Below, in pieces: positions 53,029 through 62,372 of a stretch of DNA of 64,000 nucleotides. This DNA is from Novosphingobium subterraneum (GTDB lineage Bacteria; Pseudomonadota; Alphaproteobacteria; Sphingomonadales; Sphingomonadaceae). The stretch covers positions 1 through 64,000 of the forward strand of contig NZ_JRVC01000006.1 in the NCBI RefSeq assembly GCF_000807925.1, written 5' to 3'. The stretch's first letter is position 1, and each line of letters starts with the position of its first letter. The notes under the pieces were generated by a model that saw nothing but the letters and a program-made list of their open reading frames with translations, was not told the origin of the DNA and searched no databases. The translations under genes were made by a program, and so were the position numbers.

Positions 53029-53480
53029 CGCCGCTCGCGGAAGAACCGGCGTAGCATCTCGGCCGCTTCATCCTCGCCCATGCCGGAATAGACTTCGGGC
53101 CGGTGCAGGCAGGTGGGCTGTTCGAACACGCGCGGCCCATGCTCCACCGCGCCGCCCTTGGGATCGCTGGCGGCGTAGTAGACCCGTGCGATGCGGGCGT
53201 GGGCAATGGCCCCTGCACACATCGCGCAGGGCTCGAGGCTCACCCACAGGTCACAACCTTCGAGCCGCTCCTGCCCGAGCGCCGCAGCCGCAGCCCGAAT
53301 CGCCAGCACTTCGGCATGGGCGGTGGGGTCGCAGAGTGTGCGCGGCTGGTTATGGGCCGCAGCGATGACCTTGCCGTCCTTGACGACCACCGCACCGATC
53401 GGCACTTCGCCCTCATCGGCAGCAATACGGGCTTCCGCAAAGGCCAGTCGCATCGGTTCAGGCAGGGGCCAGCGGATCAT
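53025..53480 (-). CDS. tadA: tRNA-specific adenosine deaminase
   Basis: A 151-residue zinc deaminase that converts A34 to inosine in tRNA-Arg(ACG). The zinc site is His55 with catalytic Glu57 (HAEV) and PCAMC (Cys85, Cys88); MGEDEAAEMLRRFFRERR is a typical C-terminal helix. ATG 53480 gives the standard N-terminus WPLPEPMRLAFAEARIA; a longer frame exists but is not needed. The stop overlaps the convergent RNase T2 stop by 4 bp. Confidence 0.96.
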   Translation of the reverse strand: MIRWPLPEPMRLAFAEARIAADEGEVPIGAVVVKDGKVIAAAHNQPRTLCDPTAHAEVLAIRAAAAALGQERLEGCDLWVSLEPCAMCAGAIAHARIARVYYAASDPKGGAVEHGPRVFEQPTCLHRPEVYSGMGEDEAAEMLRRFFRERR

Positions 53481-53600
53481 GGTGCGGGGTATAAGGAGCA
53501 GATTGCTGCTTTCAAACTCCGAATCCTTGACTTCGCCCGGTGAATCGATAAGAGCCGCGCCTTCCCGATAGGTATTATCGAACACAAGCGAGTTTTAGCC

Positions 53601-53885
53601 ATGTCGCGTATCTGCGAACTGACCGGTAAGGGCCGCCAAGTCGGTCACAACGTAAGCCACGCCAACAACAAGACCAAGCGTCTGTTCCTGCCCAACCTGC
53701 AGAACGTCACGCTGATGAGCGAGAAGCTGGAGCGCAGCTTCAAGTTCCGCGTTTCGACGCATGGTCTGCGTTCGGTCGAACACAACGGCGGTCTCGACAA
53801 CTGGCTGCTCAAGCAGTCGGACACCAAGCTCTCGACGCGCGCCCTCAAGGTGAAGCGCGAGCTGGTCAAGGCGAACGCCGCCTAA
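53601..53885 (+). CDS. rpmB: 50S ribosomal protein L28
   Basis: A 94-residue L28 of the alphaproteobacterial length. Recognised by [32 protein letters not shown] and the [19 protein letters not shown] block. It follows a 120-bp spacer from the divergent tadA and ends in a strong intrinsic terminator. It is not next to rpmG or other ribosomal genes here. Confidence 0.98.
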   Translation: MSRICELTGKGRQVGHNVSHANNKTKRLFLPNLQNVTLMSEKLERSFKFRVSTHGLRSVEHNGGLDNWLLKQSDTKLSTRALKVKRELVKANAA

Positions 53886-53917
53886 TCTTTCTGCCCGCAA
53901 GGGTTTGAAAATCGAAG

Positions 53918-53949
53918 GCCCCCTTTCCCTAACCGGATCGGGGGCTTTT
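53918..53949 (+). terminator. Rho-independent terminator of rpmB
   Basis: GCCCCC (53918-53923) pairs with GGGGGC (53940-53945) and is followed by TTTT. The hairpin lies 33 bp past the rpmB stop and just before the stop of the convergent esterase-like gene, so it may act for the plus strand mainly. Confidence 0.8.
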
Positions 53950-53959
53950 GCTGTACCTG

Positions 53960-54958
53960 CTATCGGGCGGAAAGCGTCGCCGGATCGAACCAGAGCCTCA
54001 GCAGCCGTGTCTGCTGGAACGTCGAGGCGTTGGCGTCGGATACCAGCCAGAGTGACAGCCCGTCCGTGCCAGGCGTCAGCGCCATCCCTTCCCAGTTCTC
54101 GCGCATGGCTGGTCCTTCGAGGCGGGCCAGTTCCGTGGTCGGCAGTGGCCGCCGGGGCTCGAGGCGCGAGAGATCGGCCAGCACGATTCGCGCCGAGAAG
54201 CCGGGTGGTGAAAAGCCCAGCTTGCGCACAAGAATGAGCAGCCTGCCATCCGGCAGCGGCACAGCGTCCACCGGATCAAACGCCGCAGGGACGATGAATC
54301 CGAACTTTTGCGCCTTCGACAGTCCCGGACGACCTTTGAACAACAGCCCGAGATGAAGCCCGCCCCGACCGGTGCCGCAGGATTCGCACAGCATGATCCA
54401 GCGGCCATCGGGCAGGCCGGCCATCGCCTCGGCCCCGCCATTGCGGGGCCAGTCCCGCGTTTCGTTCACCGGGATGAGATTGGTGGCACCGGTGCCGGGG
54501 TCCGTCCGGACCACGCGCCAATCGTCTTCCAGCCCGGTCCAGAGGCTGCCATCGGCAGAATCACGCACGACACTTTCGGTATCGAAGCCAACGCTGGTGT
54601 GTCCATCGGGCCAGCGCTGCACCACCATGTTCGGCATCGATGAGGTGAAGGCGCCGGGCGTCAGCGACAAGGGGATCGAAAGCGTGCGGTTGCGGTCGCT
54701 GATGGCAAGCAGTCCGCCATCTTGCGGCACCAGCGCCGAATAGCCGCCGAAGCGGTGGTCCGCCCCTTCCAGCAACCAGGCCTGTTGCAGAACGAAGGGG
54801 CCAAGCTGCTTCCGCTCCGCCGCGGGGATTCCCGGCATGAGGTCAGTGACGACAACCCGTCGGTCGAACGTGAAGGGGTCCTTGCGCTGCGTTGCCCAGA
54901 CCAGCACGGCCAACGGCAGCAGGACGAGGAAGGTGAAGAGTTTGCGACGCACCGGCAT
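53960..54958 (-). CDS. Esterase-like phytase domain protein (exported)
   Basis: A 332-residue protein with an N-terminal anchor (RRKLFTFLVLLPLAVLVWATQ). The mature part is a beta-propeller-like domain with FGGYSALVPQDGGLLAISDRNRTL, GFDTESVVRDSADGSLWTGLE, NGGAEAMAGLPDGRWIMLCE and ENWEGMALTPGTDGLSLWLVSDAN, the pattern of the esterase-like activity of phytase family. Activity in sphingomonads is untested; it may hydrolyse phosphate esters or other small esters in the periplasm. Confidence 0.88.
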   Translation of the reverse strand: MPVRRKLFTFLVLLPLAVLVWATQRKDPFTFDRRVVVTDLMPGIPAAERKQLGPFVLQQAWLLEGADHRFGGYSALVPQDGGLLAISDRNRTLSIPLSLTPGAFTSSMPNMVVQRWPDGHTSVGFDTESVVRDSADGSLWTGLEDDWRVVRTDPGTGATNLIPVNETRDWPRNGGAEAMAGLPDGRWIMLCESCGTGRGGLHLGLLFKGRPGLSKAQKFGFIVPAAFDPVDAVPLPDGRLLILVRKLGFSPPGFSARIVLADLSRLEPRRPLPTTELARLEGPAMRENWEGMALTPGTDGLSLWLVSDANASTFQQTRLLRLWFDPATLSAR

Positions 54959-55013
54959 GCCGTGGGCATCGCGCCCGGCACCGTCAATCGCGAAATATGC
55001 TCAGGTCCTGCAA

Positions 55014-55508
55014 TCAGGCAGGGCGGAACTTCAGCGCATCGCCGTTGATGCAATAGCGCAGCCCCGTGGGCGCAGGGCCGTCGTCAAAGACATGGCCGAG
55101 ATGGCCGCCGCATTGCGTACAGTGGACTTCGGTACGGACCATTCCCAGCGAACGGTCGGAACTGGTCGCCACGCCCTTGGGCAAGGGCTTCCAGAAGCTG
55201 GGCCAGCCGGTCCCGCTATCGAACTTGGTGGCGGACGAGAACAGCGGATGGCCATCGGCCGCGCAGACGAAGGTGCCCTTGCGATGCTCTTTCAGCAGTG
55301 GCGACGTAAAGGGGCGTTCCGTGCCTTCCTCGCGCAGGATGTAGAACTGTTCTGCCGTCAGGACACGGCGCCATTCGGCCTCGCTCTTCATGATCGGGAA
55401 CGTGCCCTTGGCCGCAGGCTTGGCACTGCAGGCGCTGGCAAAGGGCAGGACCGAGCCTGCGGCGAGGAAAGCCATGAAGCTGCGACGTGAGGTTGACTGG
55501 GCGATCAT
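55014..55508 (-). CDS. msrB: Exported peptide-methionine (R)-S-oxide reductase
   Basis: A 164-residue MsrB. A twin-arginine-like signal ([20 protein letters not shown]) ends at Cys27, which may be a lipobox Cys, so the enzyme works in the periplasm or as a lipoprotein. Catalytic Cys153 is in RYCINGDAL. Zinc-site Cys130/Cys133 (HCTQC) are kept, but the first pair is degraded (Cys82 with Asp85, VCAADG). The usual resolving Cys is Thr100 ([10 protein letters not shown]), so recycling must use another thiol. It lies downstream of the P450 on the same strand. Confidence 0.9.
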   Translation of the reverse strand: MIAQSTSRRSFMAFLAAGSVLPFASACSAKPAAKGTFPIMKSEAEWRRVLTAEQFYILREEGTERPFTSPLLKEHRKGTFVCAADGHPLFSSATKFDSGTGWPSFWKPLPKGVATSSDRSLGMVRTEVHCTQCGGHLGHVFDDGPAPTGLRYCINGDALKFRPA

Positions 55509-55653
55509 CTGCAAACCTTCCGGTGTCCTGCCGATGGGAGAGAGGGTGTTACCTCGGGGGCGGAGTGCCCACCGGCAGGACTTGGGCCATGCTAGCCTGG
55601 TCCTGCCTGCTCCATCGTGACGCAGGTCATAGCACGACGACCTGTATCCGCGA

Positions 55654-56991
55654 TTACCGCTTTTCGAGCACGACCTCGAGCTTGCGGAAGCCGTGGACGA
55701 AGTTGGCGCGAACGCGCTCCACTGCGCCAGCCACGCGCACCTGCATCCGCCGCTCGTGCATTTCCTCGAGCAGGATGCGCAGTTGCAATTCCGCCAGACG
55801 CGCGCCGACGCAGCGGTGCACGCCATAGCCGAAGGACAGGTGCCGCCGCGCATTGTCGCGATCGACGATCAGCTTGTCGGCGTTCTCGAACACGCTCTCG
55901 TCGCGGTTGGCCGAAATGTACCACAGGATCAGCTTCTCGCCGGCCTTGATCTGCTGGCCAAACAGGTCGGCATCGGCCGTCGCCGTGCGTCGCATGTGCG
56001 CCAGCGGGGTGACATAGCGGATGCATTCCTGCACCGCGTTGGGGATCAGCGAAGGATCGCGGGCGAGCAGGTCACGCTGGTCGGGGAACTGGTCGAGCGC
56101 GTGGACGATGCCTGACATCGTGTTGCGCGTGGTATCGTTGCCGCCGACGATCAGCAGCACGAGGTTGCCCATGAACTCCTGCGGGCTCATGTGGTTCATT
56201 GCCTCGGAATGGATCATCATCGAGATGAGATCGCCAGAGGGCTCGGCGCGCATGCGTTCGCCCCACAGGCGCTGGAAATAGTGCGCCATCTCGCCAAGGA
56301 AGCCGAAACGCATGTCGGACAGGTCGCGGGCGAGGATCAGTTCGACGTCACCGGCCCAGTCCGACCAGAACGTCAGCAATCGGCGATCCTTCCACGGGAA
56401 GCCGAACAGCAGCGCCAGCATGCCGGTGGTCAGTTCGATCGAGACCTTGTCGACCCAGTCGAACTTCTCGCCCCACGGCAGCGAATCGAGCACCTCGCCG
56501 GTGCGCTGGCGGATCTCCCGCTCCATCTCGACCATCTTGGCCGGGGTAAAGGCGGGGGCGACAGTGCGGCGCTGGCCGGTATGCTCGGGCCGGTCCATGG
56601 CGATGAACATCGGCAGCTGCCGTTCGGCCAGCAGCGCAGGATCGGTATCTGCCGGGGGATCGCCGATGGTGATGCCGCCATGCTTCCATGACGAGGAATA
56701 GAGTTCGGGAAGCGATTCGACATGCTGGATCGCCTTGTGGTTCACCACGTTCCAGTAGGCACCGTAGGGCGATTCGGGGATGAAGTTGACCGGTGCTTGC
56801 GCACGCATCTCTGCAAAGATCGGCTGCCAGCGATCCTCGACATAGATGTCCGATCGGCTGACATCCCACTTGTGATTGTGGACCGGGGCGCCTTGCGGGT
56901 TCTCCTTGAGCCAGGCGGTGAACGCCTCGATCGCGGTGGGAGAGCTGCGGTAGGTGAACTGCTGGGCTTCGGGTGCAAGCTGCGTGGCCAT
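55654..56991 (-). CDS. Cytochrome P450, CYP153-like
   Basis: A 445-residue soluble P450. The I-helix oxygen groove is GGNDTTRN, the K-helix ExxR is ECIR, and the haem thiolate is Cys394 in [21 protein letters not shown]. The pattern of conserved blocks ([59 protein letters not shown]) matches the CYP153 family, which hydroxylates the terminal carbon of alkanes and fatty acids. No ferredoxin is adjacent, but an ArR-like reductase lies 3.4 kb away. ATG 56991 gives the family length. Confidence 0.9.
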   Translation of the reverse strand: MATQLAPEAQQFTYRSSPTAIEAFTAWLKENPQGAPVHNHKWDVSRSDIYVEDRWQPIFAEMRAQAPVNFIPESPYGAYWNVVNHKAIQHVESLPELYSSSWKHGGITIGDPPADTDPALLAERQLPMFIAMDRPEHTGQRRTVAPAFTPAKMVEMEREIRQRTGEVLDSLPWGEKFDWVDKVSIELTTGMLALLFGFPWKDRRLLTFWSDWAGDVELILARDLSDMRFGFLGEMAHYFQRLWGERMRAEPSGDLISMMIHSEAMNHMSPQEFMGNLVLLIVGGNDTTRNTMSGIVHALDQFPDQRDLLARDPSLIPNAVQECIRYVTPLAHMRRTATADADLFGQQIKAGEKLILWYISANRDESVFENADKLIVDRDNARRHLSFGYGVHRCVGARLAELQLRILLEEMHERRMQVRVAGAVERVRANFVHGFRKLEVVLEKR

Positions 56992-57068
56992 GGCTATCCT
57001 CCGGAACGGCCGCACGTTGCCCGCACGGTCCTCGTCACTTTGGTAGCTTGCCACAACCTACACGGGTG

Positions 57069-58298
57069 TCAATAAGCTTTGCGCCTGAACCGTGCGAACA
57101 CGCCGCGCCTGGCCTTGCCGCGCGCCGGGCCTGACTTCATCACCGTCCGGCGGAACAGCTGTGCCCCGGCCCGCACGATCACGACAACCCAGAACGCCTG
57201 CCACAGCAGCGCAAGGACGTGCGGCCACACCTCGGGCTGTTGCGCGGCGCGCGCCAGCATGGCGTAGGGCGAACTGACCGGGAAGATTATCGAAAGCCAT
57301 TCCACCCACGTGCCCGGCATCGTCAGCGCATAGCTCGAGAAGAAGAACACCATCAGCTGGAACATCGAGACGGGCATCGAAAGCGTCTGCACCTCCCGCA
57401 CCGTGGCTGCCATGCCGCCGATCGACAGGAACAGCGATCCCATCAGCAGATAGGCCATCGCGAAGTAGAGGAAGCCGAGAACCAGGAACAGCGGCCAGCC
57501 GACTGCCGGGGCGGACAGGCTGGGCAGGCTTTCAGAACCGGCCAGCACGATCGCGCCGATGGCCGTACCCCAAACGGCAATGCCGACAAGGCTGACGGCA
57601 AGCATGGCAAAGAGCTTGCCCATGAACAGGGCGTCCATCGGGATGGCCGCAGCCAGCACCTCGATGATCTTGTTGCCCTTTTCCTCGACAAGGTTGGACA
57701 AGACCATGCCCGCCAGCAGCATGGTCAGCAGGAACAGCAGAACCTGAGCGCCCTGTGCCGTGTAGATCTGGCCGGTGCGGACCTTCGCAATCGACGTGTT
57801 GACCTCCTCGACCTGCACGTCCGGATAGGCCGTTGGCGCCTCGGCGCGGGCGCGCGCGGCAAGGTTGGAAACAAGGCCGACCCACTGGCGTGCACGGTCG
57901 GCGGTTGCGGTCAGGGTCGGTCCATCGAGCGTCCCGCCGACCACCGCAGTCACCTCGCGGTTGCCATCGGCAAGGGCGCTCCGGGCATCGAAGGCCTTTC
58001 CTGGCGCGGCGGCGGCAAGTTCGATCATGTCGGGCAGGCCACCGGCCATTCGCCCGTCCAGTTCTTCGCGCGCGGCCATCATGCGCCTGTTGTCCTCCGC
58101 GCTCATGGCAAGGCCGATGGTCGGCCGCTCGACGTTTTGCTGGACCTTGGCGCCAATGTTTCCGGCAAGGCCACCCACGACAAGCGGGAAAGCCGGGCCG
58201 ATCAGGAAGAAGATGAAGGTCTTGGAGAACACCACCGCGACGAAATCGCGCCGGGCGATGACCAGCGCGCAGCGCAGCTTTTCGGCAAATCCGCTCAC
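57069..58298 (-). CDS. ABC-2 exporter permease (NatB type)
   Basis: A 409-residue permease. One helix at the N-terminus (VVFSKTFIFFLIGPAFPLVVG), a large extracytoplasmic domain (about 45-200), then five to six helices including LLFLLTMLLAGMVLSNLVEEKGNKIIEVLAA, a hallmark of the NatB/YhaP group. Partner is the ATPase encoded just upstream with a GTGA overlap. NatAB relatives export Na+ or protect against compounds; the substrate is unknown here. AAGGAGAGG precedes the GTG start. Confidence 0.92.
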   Translation of the reverse strand: MSGFAEKLRCALVIARRDFVAVVFSKTFIFFLIGPAFPLVVGGLAGNIGAKVQQNVERPTIGLAMSAEDNRRMMAAREELDGRMAGGLPDMIELAAAAPGKAFDARSALADGNREVTAVVGGTLDGPTLTATADRARQWVGLVSNLAARARAEAPTAYPDVQVEEVNTSIAKVRTGQIYTAQGAQVLLFLLTMLLAGMVLSNLVEEKGNKIIEVLAAAIPMDALFMGKLFAMLAVSLVGIAVWGTAIGAIVLAGSESLPSLSAPAVGWPLFLVLGFLYFAMAYLLMGSLFLSIGGMAATVREVQTLSMPVSMFQLMVFFFSSYALTMPGTWVEWLSIIFPVSSPYAMLARAAQQPEVWPHVLALLWQAFWVVVIVRAGAQLFRRTVMKSGPARGKARRGVFARFRRKAY

Positions 58299-59284
58299 CG
58301 CGCCTCTCCTTCGCTTTCCTCGAGCGCCTTGGCCGCTGCCTCGCCGGCGATGGCAACGAAGGCATCGTGCAGCCCCGCCCGCTCGATCGACAGGCTGAGA
58401 ATGCCGGCATCGCCTTCGATCAGCGCGCGCAGCAGTGGCTCGACACCGGTTTCGGGCAGTGTGAAATACCAGAACGCGCCTTCGTGCCGCACGTCGACGG
58501 GGAGCGCGGCGCGCCAAGGCCCATCCTGCGCACGCGTTTCGAGCCGGACCTGCGGGCGCAGGCGGTCGCGGGCCAGGTCTACCGGTCCTGCGAAGGGCAC
58601 CTTGCCGCCGGCGATGATCGCAATCCTGTCGCACAGGCGCTCGGCATGGGCGATGACGTGGGTCGAGAAAATCACCGTGGTGCCGCCGGCCGCCAGCGCG
58701 CGAATCATGCGTTCGAGCTTGCCTTGGTTGAGGGCGTCAAGCCCTGAGAAGGGCTCGTCCAGCACGACGAGATCGGGCTTGTGGACGAGCGTGCCGAGCA
58801 GCTGGACGGTCTGCGCCATGCCTTTCGACATCTGCCGGATCTGGCGATCGGCCGCATAGCCAAGACCATGTTCTTCCAGCAATTCGCGCCCGCGGCGGCG
58901 TCCCTCCTTGAGCGGCACGCCGCGCAGGGCGGCGAGGAAGCCGATTGCCTCGTATGCCTTCATCGCGGGATAGAGGCCGCGTTCCTCCGGCAGGTATCCG
59001 ATGCGCCGGGCGACCTCGGTCGGGCGTTCGTGGCCCAGCACGCGGCGATAGCCCGCGTCCGGATCGATGATGCCCAGCAACATGCGCAGCGTCGTGGTCT
59101 TGCCGGCGCCGTTGGGGCCGAGAATGCCATAGATCGCGCCCTTGGGCACGGATATGTCCACGCCATCGACAGCCGTGAAACCGTCGAAGCGCTTGATAAG
59201 ACCCCGCGCCTCGATGGCGAGTTCCTCTCCGGCACTGTCAACCGCGTTGCCAGCCACCGGCCATTCCCCTAGCTCGATCTTCAT
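58295..59284 (-). CDS. ABC exporter ATPase (NatA type)
   Basis: A 329-residue ATP-binding subunit. Walker A GPNGAGKTTTLRMLL, Q-loop YLPEERGLYPAM, signature MSKGMAQTVQLLG (SKGM instead of LSGGQ, typical of this group), Walker B DLVVLDEPFSGLD, and H-loop STHVIAHAE. A C-terminal domain of about 80 residues follows. It energises the NatB-type permease encoded next with a 4-bp overlap. ATG 59284 gives a short unstructured N-terminus. Confidence 0.94.
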   Translation of the reverse strand: MKIELGEWPVAGNAVDSAGEELAIEARGLIKRFDGFTAVDGVDISVPKGAIYGILGPNGAGKTTTLRMLLGIIDPDAGYRRVLGHERPTEVARRIGYLPEERGLYPAMKAYEAIGFLAALRGVPLKEGRRRGRELLEEHGLGYAADRQIRQMSKGMAQTVQLLGTLVHKPDLVVLDEPFSGLDALNQGKLERMIRALAAGGTTVIFSTHVIAHAERLCDRIAIIAGGKVPFAGPVDLARDRLRPQVRLETRAQDGPWRAALPVDVRHEGAFWYFTLPETGVEPLLRALIEGDAGILSLSIERAGLHDAFVAIAGEAAAKALEESEGEAR

Positions 59285-59330
59285 GGGTCATCGCCCTAGC
59301 GATAGGCGATGAACGAGCAGGGCAGCAAGT

Positions 59331-60440
59331 GTGGTTAACTCAAGTCCAACTCTCGAAGGCAGAGAGGCAACTCCCGGGGGCAGAGGGGCAACTCCCGGCA
59401 GCGAACGCCTGACTCTCGAGGGCAAACTGGCAGCGGAAGCCACGCGCCTGGGCTTTGCCGCCTGCGGCATCGCGCCTGCCCATGACGACCCCCTCAGAGC
59501 GGCCCGACTCGAACAGTGGCTGGGCGAGGGATGCCACGGATCGATGGAGTGGATGGAAACCCGGCTCCATCATCGCCGAGGGCCGCAATCCCTGTGGCCC
59601 GATGCGAGAAGCGTGATCGCGCTGGGGATGAGCTACGCCCCGGCGGCGGACCCCCGCGCGCTGGAGGCGCACCCGGAGCGCGGGCGCATTTCGGTCTATG
59701 CCCAGGGCGGCGATTATCATGAAGTTGTGAAGCGCAATCTCAAGGCACTGGCGCGCTGGCTGGTGGCCGAGGTGCCGGGGGCCGAGGTCAAGGTCTTTGT
59801 CGATACCGCGCCGGTGATGGAAAAGCCGCTGGCGCAGGCAGCGGGGATCGGGTGGCAGGGCAAGCATACCAACCTCGTCAGCCGGACCCATGGTTCGTGG
59901 CTGTTCCTGGGCGCGATCTATACCACGCTGGACCTGACGCCCGATGCACCGCATGCCGACCGCTGCGGATCGTGCACGGCGTGCCAGACAGCCTGTCCGA
60001 CGAATGCTTTTCCCAAGCCCTATCAACTGGATGCGCGGCGGTGCATTTCCTACCTGACGATCGAGCACAAGGGGCCGGTGGCGGAGGAATTCCGCGAGGC
60101 GCTGGGCAACCGCATCTATGGCTGTGACGATTGCCTGGCGGCCTGTCCGTGGAACAGCTTTGCGAGGGCCGCGCAGGCCAACCGGGCGTTCCTCCCCCGC
60201 GCCGAACTGACCGCGCCGAAGCTCAAGGAACTGCTGGCGCTGGACGATGCCACGTTCCGGCAGGTGTTCAGCGGCAGTCCGATCAAGCGGATCGGGCGGG
60301 ACCGGATGGTGCGCAATTGCCTTTATGCGGCGGGCAACAGCGGCGAGCGGGCATTGCTCCCTGCGGTGACAGCCCTTGCCGACGATCCCGACCCGGCGGT
60401 GGCAGATGCCGCCCGCTGGGCCGTGGCCCGTTTGGCCTAG
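59331..60440 (+). CDS. queG: Epoxyqueuosine reductase
   Basis: A 369-residue cobalamin/iron-sulfur enzyme for the last step of queuosine synthesis in tRNA. The first catalytic module contains [14 protein letters not shown] (catalytic Asp); two [4Fe-4S] motifs are [12 protein letters not shown] and CDDCLAACP; a C-terminal HEAT-like helical end is [21 protein letters not shown]. The N-terminus carries about 28 extra residues from an in-frame 21-bp repeat before the ancestral start near [14 protein letters not shown] 59331 is the likely start. The stop shares CTAG with the convergent oxidoreductase gene. Confidence 0.94.
   Translation: MVNSSPTLEGREATPGGRGATPGSERLTLEGKLAAEATRLGFAACGIAPAHDDPLRAARLEQWLGEGCHGSMEWMETRLHHRRGPQSLWPDARSVIALGMSYAPAADPRALEAHPERGRISVYAQGGDYHEVVKRNLKALARWLVAEVPGAEVKVFVDTAPVMEKPLAQAAGIGWQGKHTNLVSRTHGSWLFLGAIYTTLDLTPDAPHADRCGSCTACQTACPTNAFPKPYQLDARRCISYLTIEHKGPVAEEFREALGNRIYGCDDCLAACPWNSFARAAQANRAFLPRAELTAPKLKELLALDDATFRQVFSGSPIKRIGRDRMVRNCLYAAGNSGERALLPAVTALADDPDPAVADAARWAVARLA
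59348..59431 (+). repeat. Four 21-bp tandem repeats at the queG 5' end
   Basis: Units at 59348-59368, 59369-59389, 59390-59410 and 59411-59431 are imperfect copies of a phrase like AACTCCCGGGGGCAGAGGGGC. Each encodes a heptapeptide in the queG frame, giving [21 protein letters not shown] and LTLEGKL. The last unit runs into the conserved QueG sequence. It appears to be an in-frame minisatellite extending the protein. Confidence 0.8.
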
Positions 60441-61663
60441 AGCATTTCCTTGAGCGGAACGCTGGCGTCGGCGAGCTGTTCAGGTGCGATCTGGGCGCGG
60501 GCTTCGACCAGCTTCTTGCCCTGCACGTAGTCCTTGACCATGTTCACGCAATCGAGCGCGATGACCTTGCCGTTCTTGAGGTAGACCACCGAGAACGAGC
60601 GCGTGGCCGGATCGCCGCGCAGCACGGCGTTGTCATGTCCGGTGGAGAGGCCGACCGTCTGCAGGCGCAGGTCATACTGGTTGGACCAGAACCACGGCGT
60701 CGCCTTGTAGGGCGCTTCGGTGCCGCAGATGCACTTGGCAACGGTGGTGGCCATGTCGTTGGCGTTCTGGACGGATTCGAGGCGGATCACGGCGCCGTCG
60801 GCGAAGTCGTTCGAGTGAGCCGCGCAATCGCCGATCGCATAGACATCGGGCAGCGAGGTGCGGCACAGTTCGTCGACATCGACGCCGTTTCCGCCTGAAG
60901 CGCCAGCGGCCAGCAGCGGGCCCACGCACGGGACGATGCCGATGCCGACAATGACGATATCGGCCGGGATGACCGACCCGTCCTGCATCTTCACGCCGGT
61001 CGCCTTGACGCCATCGCCTTCGATGCAATCCATCGCCGCGCCGGTGCGCAGATCGACGCCATGGGCGCGGTGTTCGGCCTGGTAGAATTCGGACAGCGCT
61101 TCACCGGCGACGCGCGCAAGCACGCGCGGCAGGGCTTCGAGCAGGGTGACCGAAACGTCGAACTTGGTCAGCACGGCGGCAGCTTCGAGGCCGATATAGC
61201 CTCCGCCGACGACCACGGCGCGCTTGGCTCCGGCGTCCAGCTCCGCCATCAGCCGGTCGGCATCTTCCTTGGTGCGGACGGCGTGGACGCCCTTGAGGTC
61301 TGCCCCCATGCAGGACAGGCGGCGCGGATCGCCGCCAGTGGCCCAGATCAGCTTGCCGTAGCCGATCTCGCTGCCATCGCCGAGCTTCACTGTGTGTGCG
61401 GCGGGATCGAGCGAGACGACTTCGGCGCCGAGCTTCATCTCGACGGCCTTGTCCTCCCAGAACTGTGCCGGGCGGATGCAGATGCGCTCGAAGGTCTTTT
61501 CGCGCGCGAGGTATTCCTTGGACAGCGGCGGACGCTCGTAGGGAATTTCCGGCTCGCGCCCGATCACCAGGATGCGGCCTTCAAAGCCGTTCTGGCGCAG
61601 CGCGATCGCGGCCTGCGCGCCGCCGTGCCCGGCACCCACGATGATGACGTCTGCCTGTTCCAT
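60437..61663 (-). CDS. FAD-dependent ferredoxin/rubredoxin reductase, ArR-like
   Basis: A 408-residue flavoprotein. FAD-binding [16 protein letters not shown] at the N-terminus, NAD-binding [15 protein letters not shown] (about residue 150), and the C-terminal FAD motif DVYAIGDCA. The order and [10 protein letters not shown]-type motif ([13 protein letters not shown]) match putidaredoxin reductase-like proteins, especially ArR, the ferredoxin reductase serving P450s of Novosphingobium. It probably supplies electrons via a [2Fe-2S] ferredoxin encoded elsewhere to P450s such as the CYP153-like enzyme. GGGAGG precedes the start. Confidence 0.93.
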   Translation of the reverse strand: MEQADVIIVGAGHGGAQAAIALRQNGFEGRILVIGREPEIPYERPPLSKEYLAREKTFERICIRPAQFWEDKAVEMKLGAEVVSLDPAAHTVKLGDGSEIGYGKLIWATGGDPRRLSCMGADLKGVHAVRTKEDADRLMAELDAGAKRAVVVGGGYIGLEAAAVLTKFDVSVTLLEALPRVLARVAGEALSEFYQAEHRAHGVDLRTGAAMDCIEGDGVKATGVKMQDGSVIPADIVIVGIGIVPCVGPLLAAGASGGNGVDVDELCRTSLPDVYAIGDCAAHSNDFADGAVIRLESVQNANDMATTVAKCICGTEAPYKATPWFWSNQYDLRLQTVGLSTGHDNAVLRGDPATRSFSVVYLKNGKVIALDCVNMVKDYVQGKKLVEARAQIAPEQLADASVPLKEML

Positions 61664-61763
61664 TGCGAATCCTCCCGGCTGTTGCGAGGGCGTTTGGCCA
61701 AAAGCCCGCGTTCGTCAACTGACAGACGCGGAAAAGTCCGTTTCAGCCAACCGATTGCCCGGA

Positions 61764-62372
61764 TCAGATTTCGACGATCGCCCCGGCGAGCCGTTCGACT
61801 TCTGCGCGATCATGGCTGACGTAGAGGATGGGCAAACCCACTTCGTCGCGCAGGCGCTCGATGGTGCGCATGATCTCTTCGCGGCGGGCGCGGTCAAGCG
61901 AGGCCAACGGTTCGTCCATCAGCAGGAAGCGCGGGTTGGACAGCAGTGCCCGGCCGATGGCAACCCGCTGGGCTTCTCCGCCCGACAGGCTTCGTGGCCA
62001 GCGATCGAGCAGATGGGCAAGCCCGAGGAAGTCGATGACATCGGCTTGTGACATCGGTCCATCGCCACGCGCGCCATAGGCAAGATTGGCACGGACCCGC
62101 ATGTGCGGGAACAGGCGCGCGTCCTGGAAGACATAGCCCGAGTGGCGCTGCTGGACGGGTATGTCGATTCCGGCGGCGCTGTCGAACAGGACTTGGCCGC
62201 CGACTACGATCCGGCCGTGATCGGGCCGCAGCAGACCGGAAACCATGTTGAGCACCGAGCTCTTGCCCGCGCCCGAAGGACCGAACAGTGCGGTCAATCC
62301 ATTGGGGGCAAGGAAATTGCAGGCAACCATCGCCTTGCCCAGCCGACGCGATACCTTCACCTCAAAGGACAT
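61764..62372 (-). CDS. modC: Molybdate ABC transporter ATPase, shortened
   Basis: A 202-residue ATPase: Walker A GPSGAGKSSVL, Q-loop VFQDARLFPHM, signature LSGGEAQRVAIGRAL, Walker B LLMDEPLASLD, H-loop YVSHD. It energises molybdate import with ModB. Full-length ModC is about 350 residues with a C-terminal MOP/TOBE domain that senses molybdate; this protein stops after the ATPase core, with no frame continuation visible. ATG 62372 follows GGGAGAAGC and overlaps modB by 11 bp. Confidence 0.93.
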   Translation of the reverse strand: MSFEVKVSRRLGKAMVACNFLAPNGLTALFGPSGAGKSSVLNMVSGLLRPDHGRIVVGGQVLFDSAAGIDIPVQQRHSGYVFQDARLFPHMRVRANLAYGARGDGPMSQADVIDFLGLAHLLDRWPRSLSGGEAQRVAIGRALLSNPRFLLMDEPLASLDRARREEIMRTIERLRDEVGLPILYVSHDRAEVERLAGAIVEI

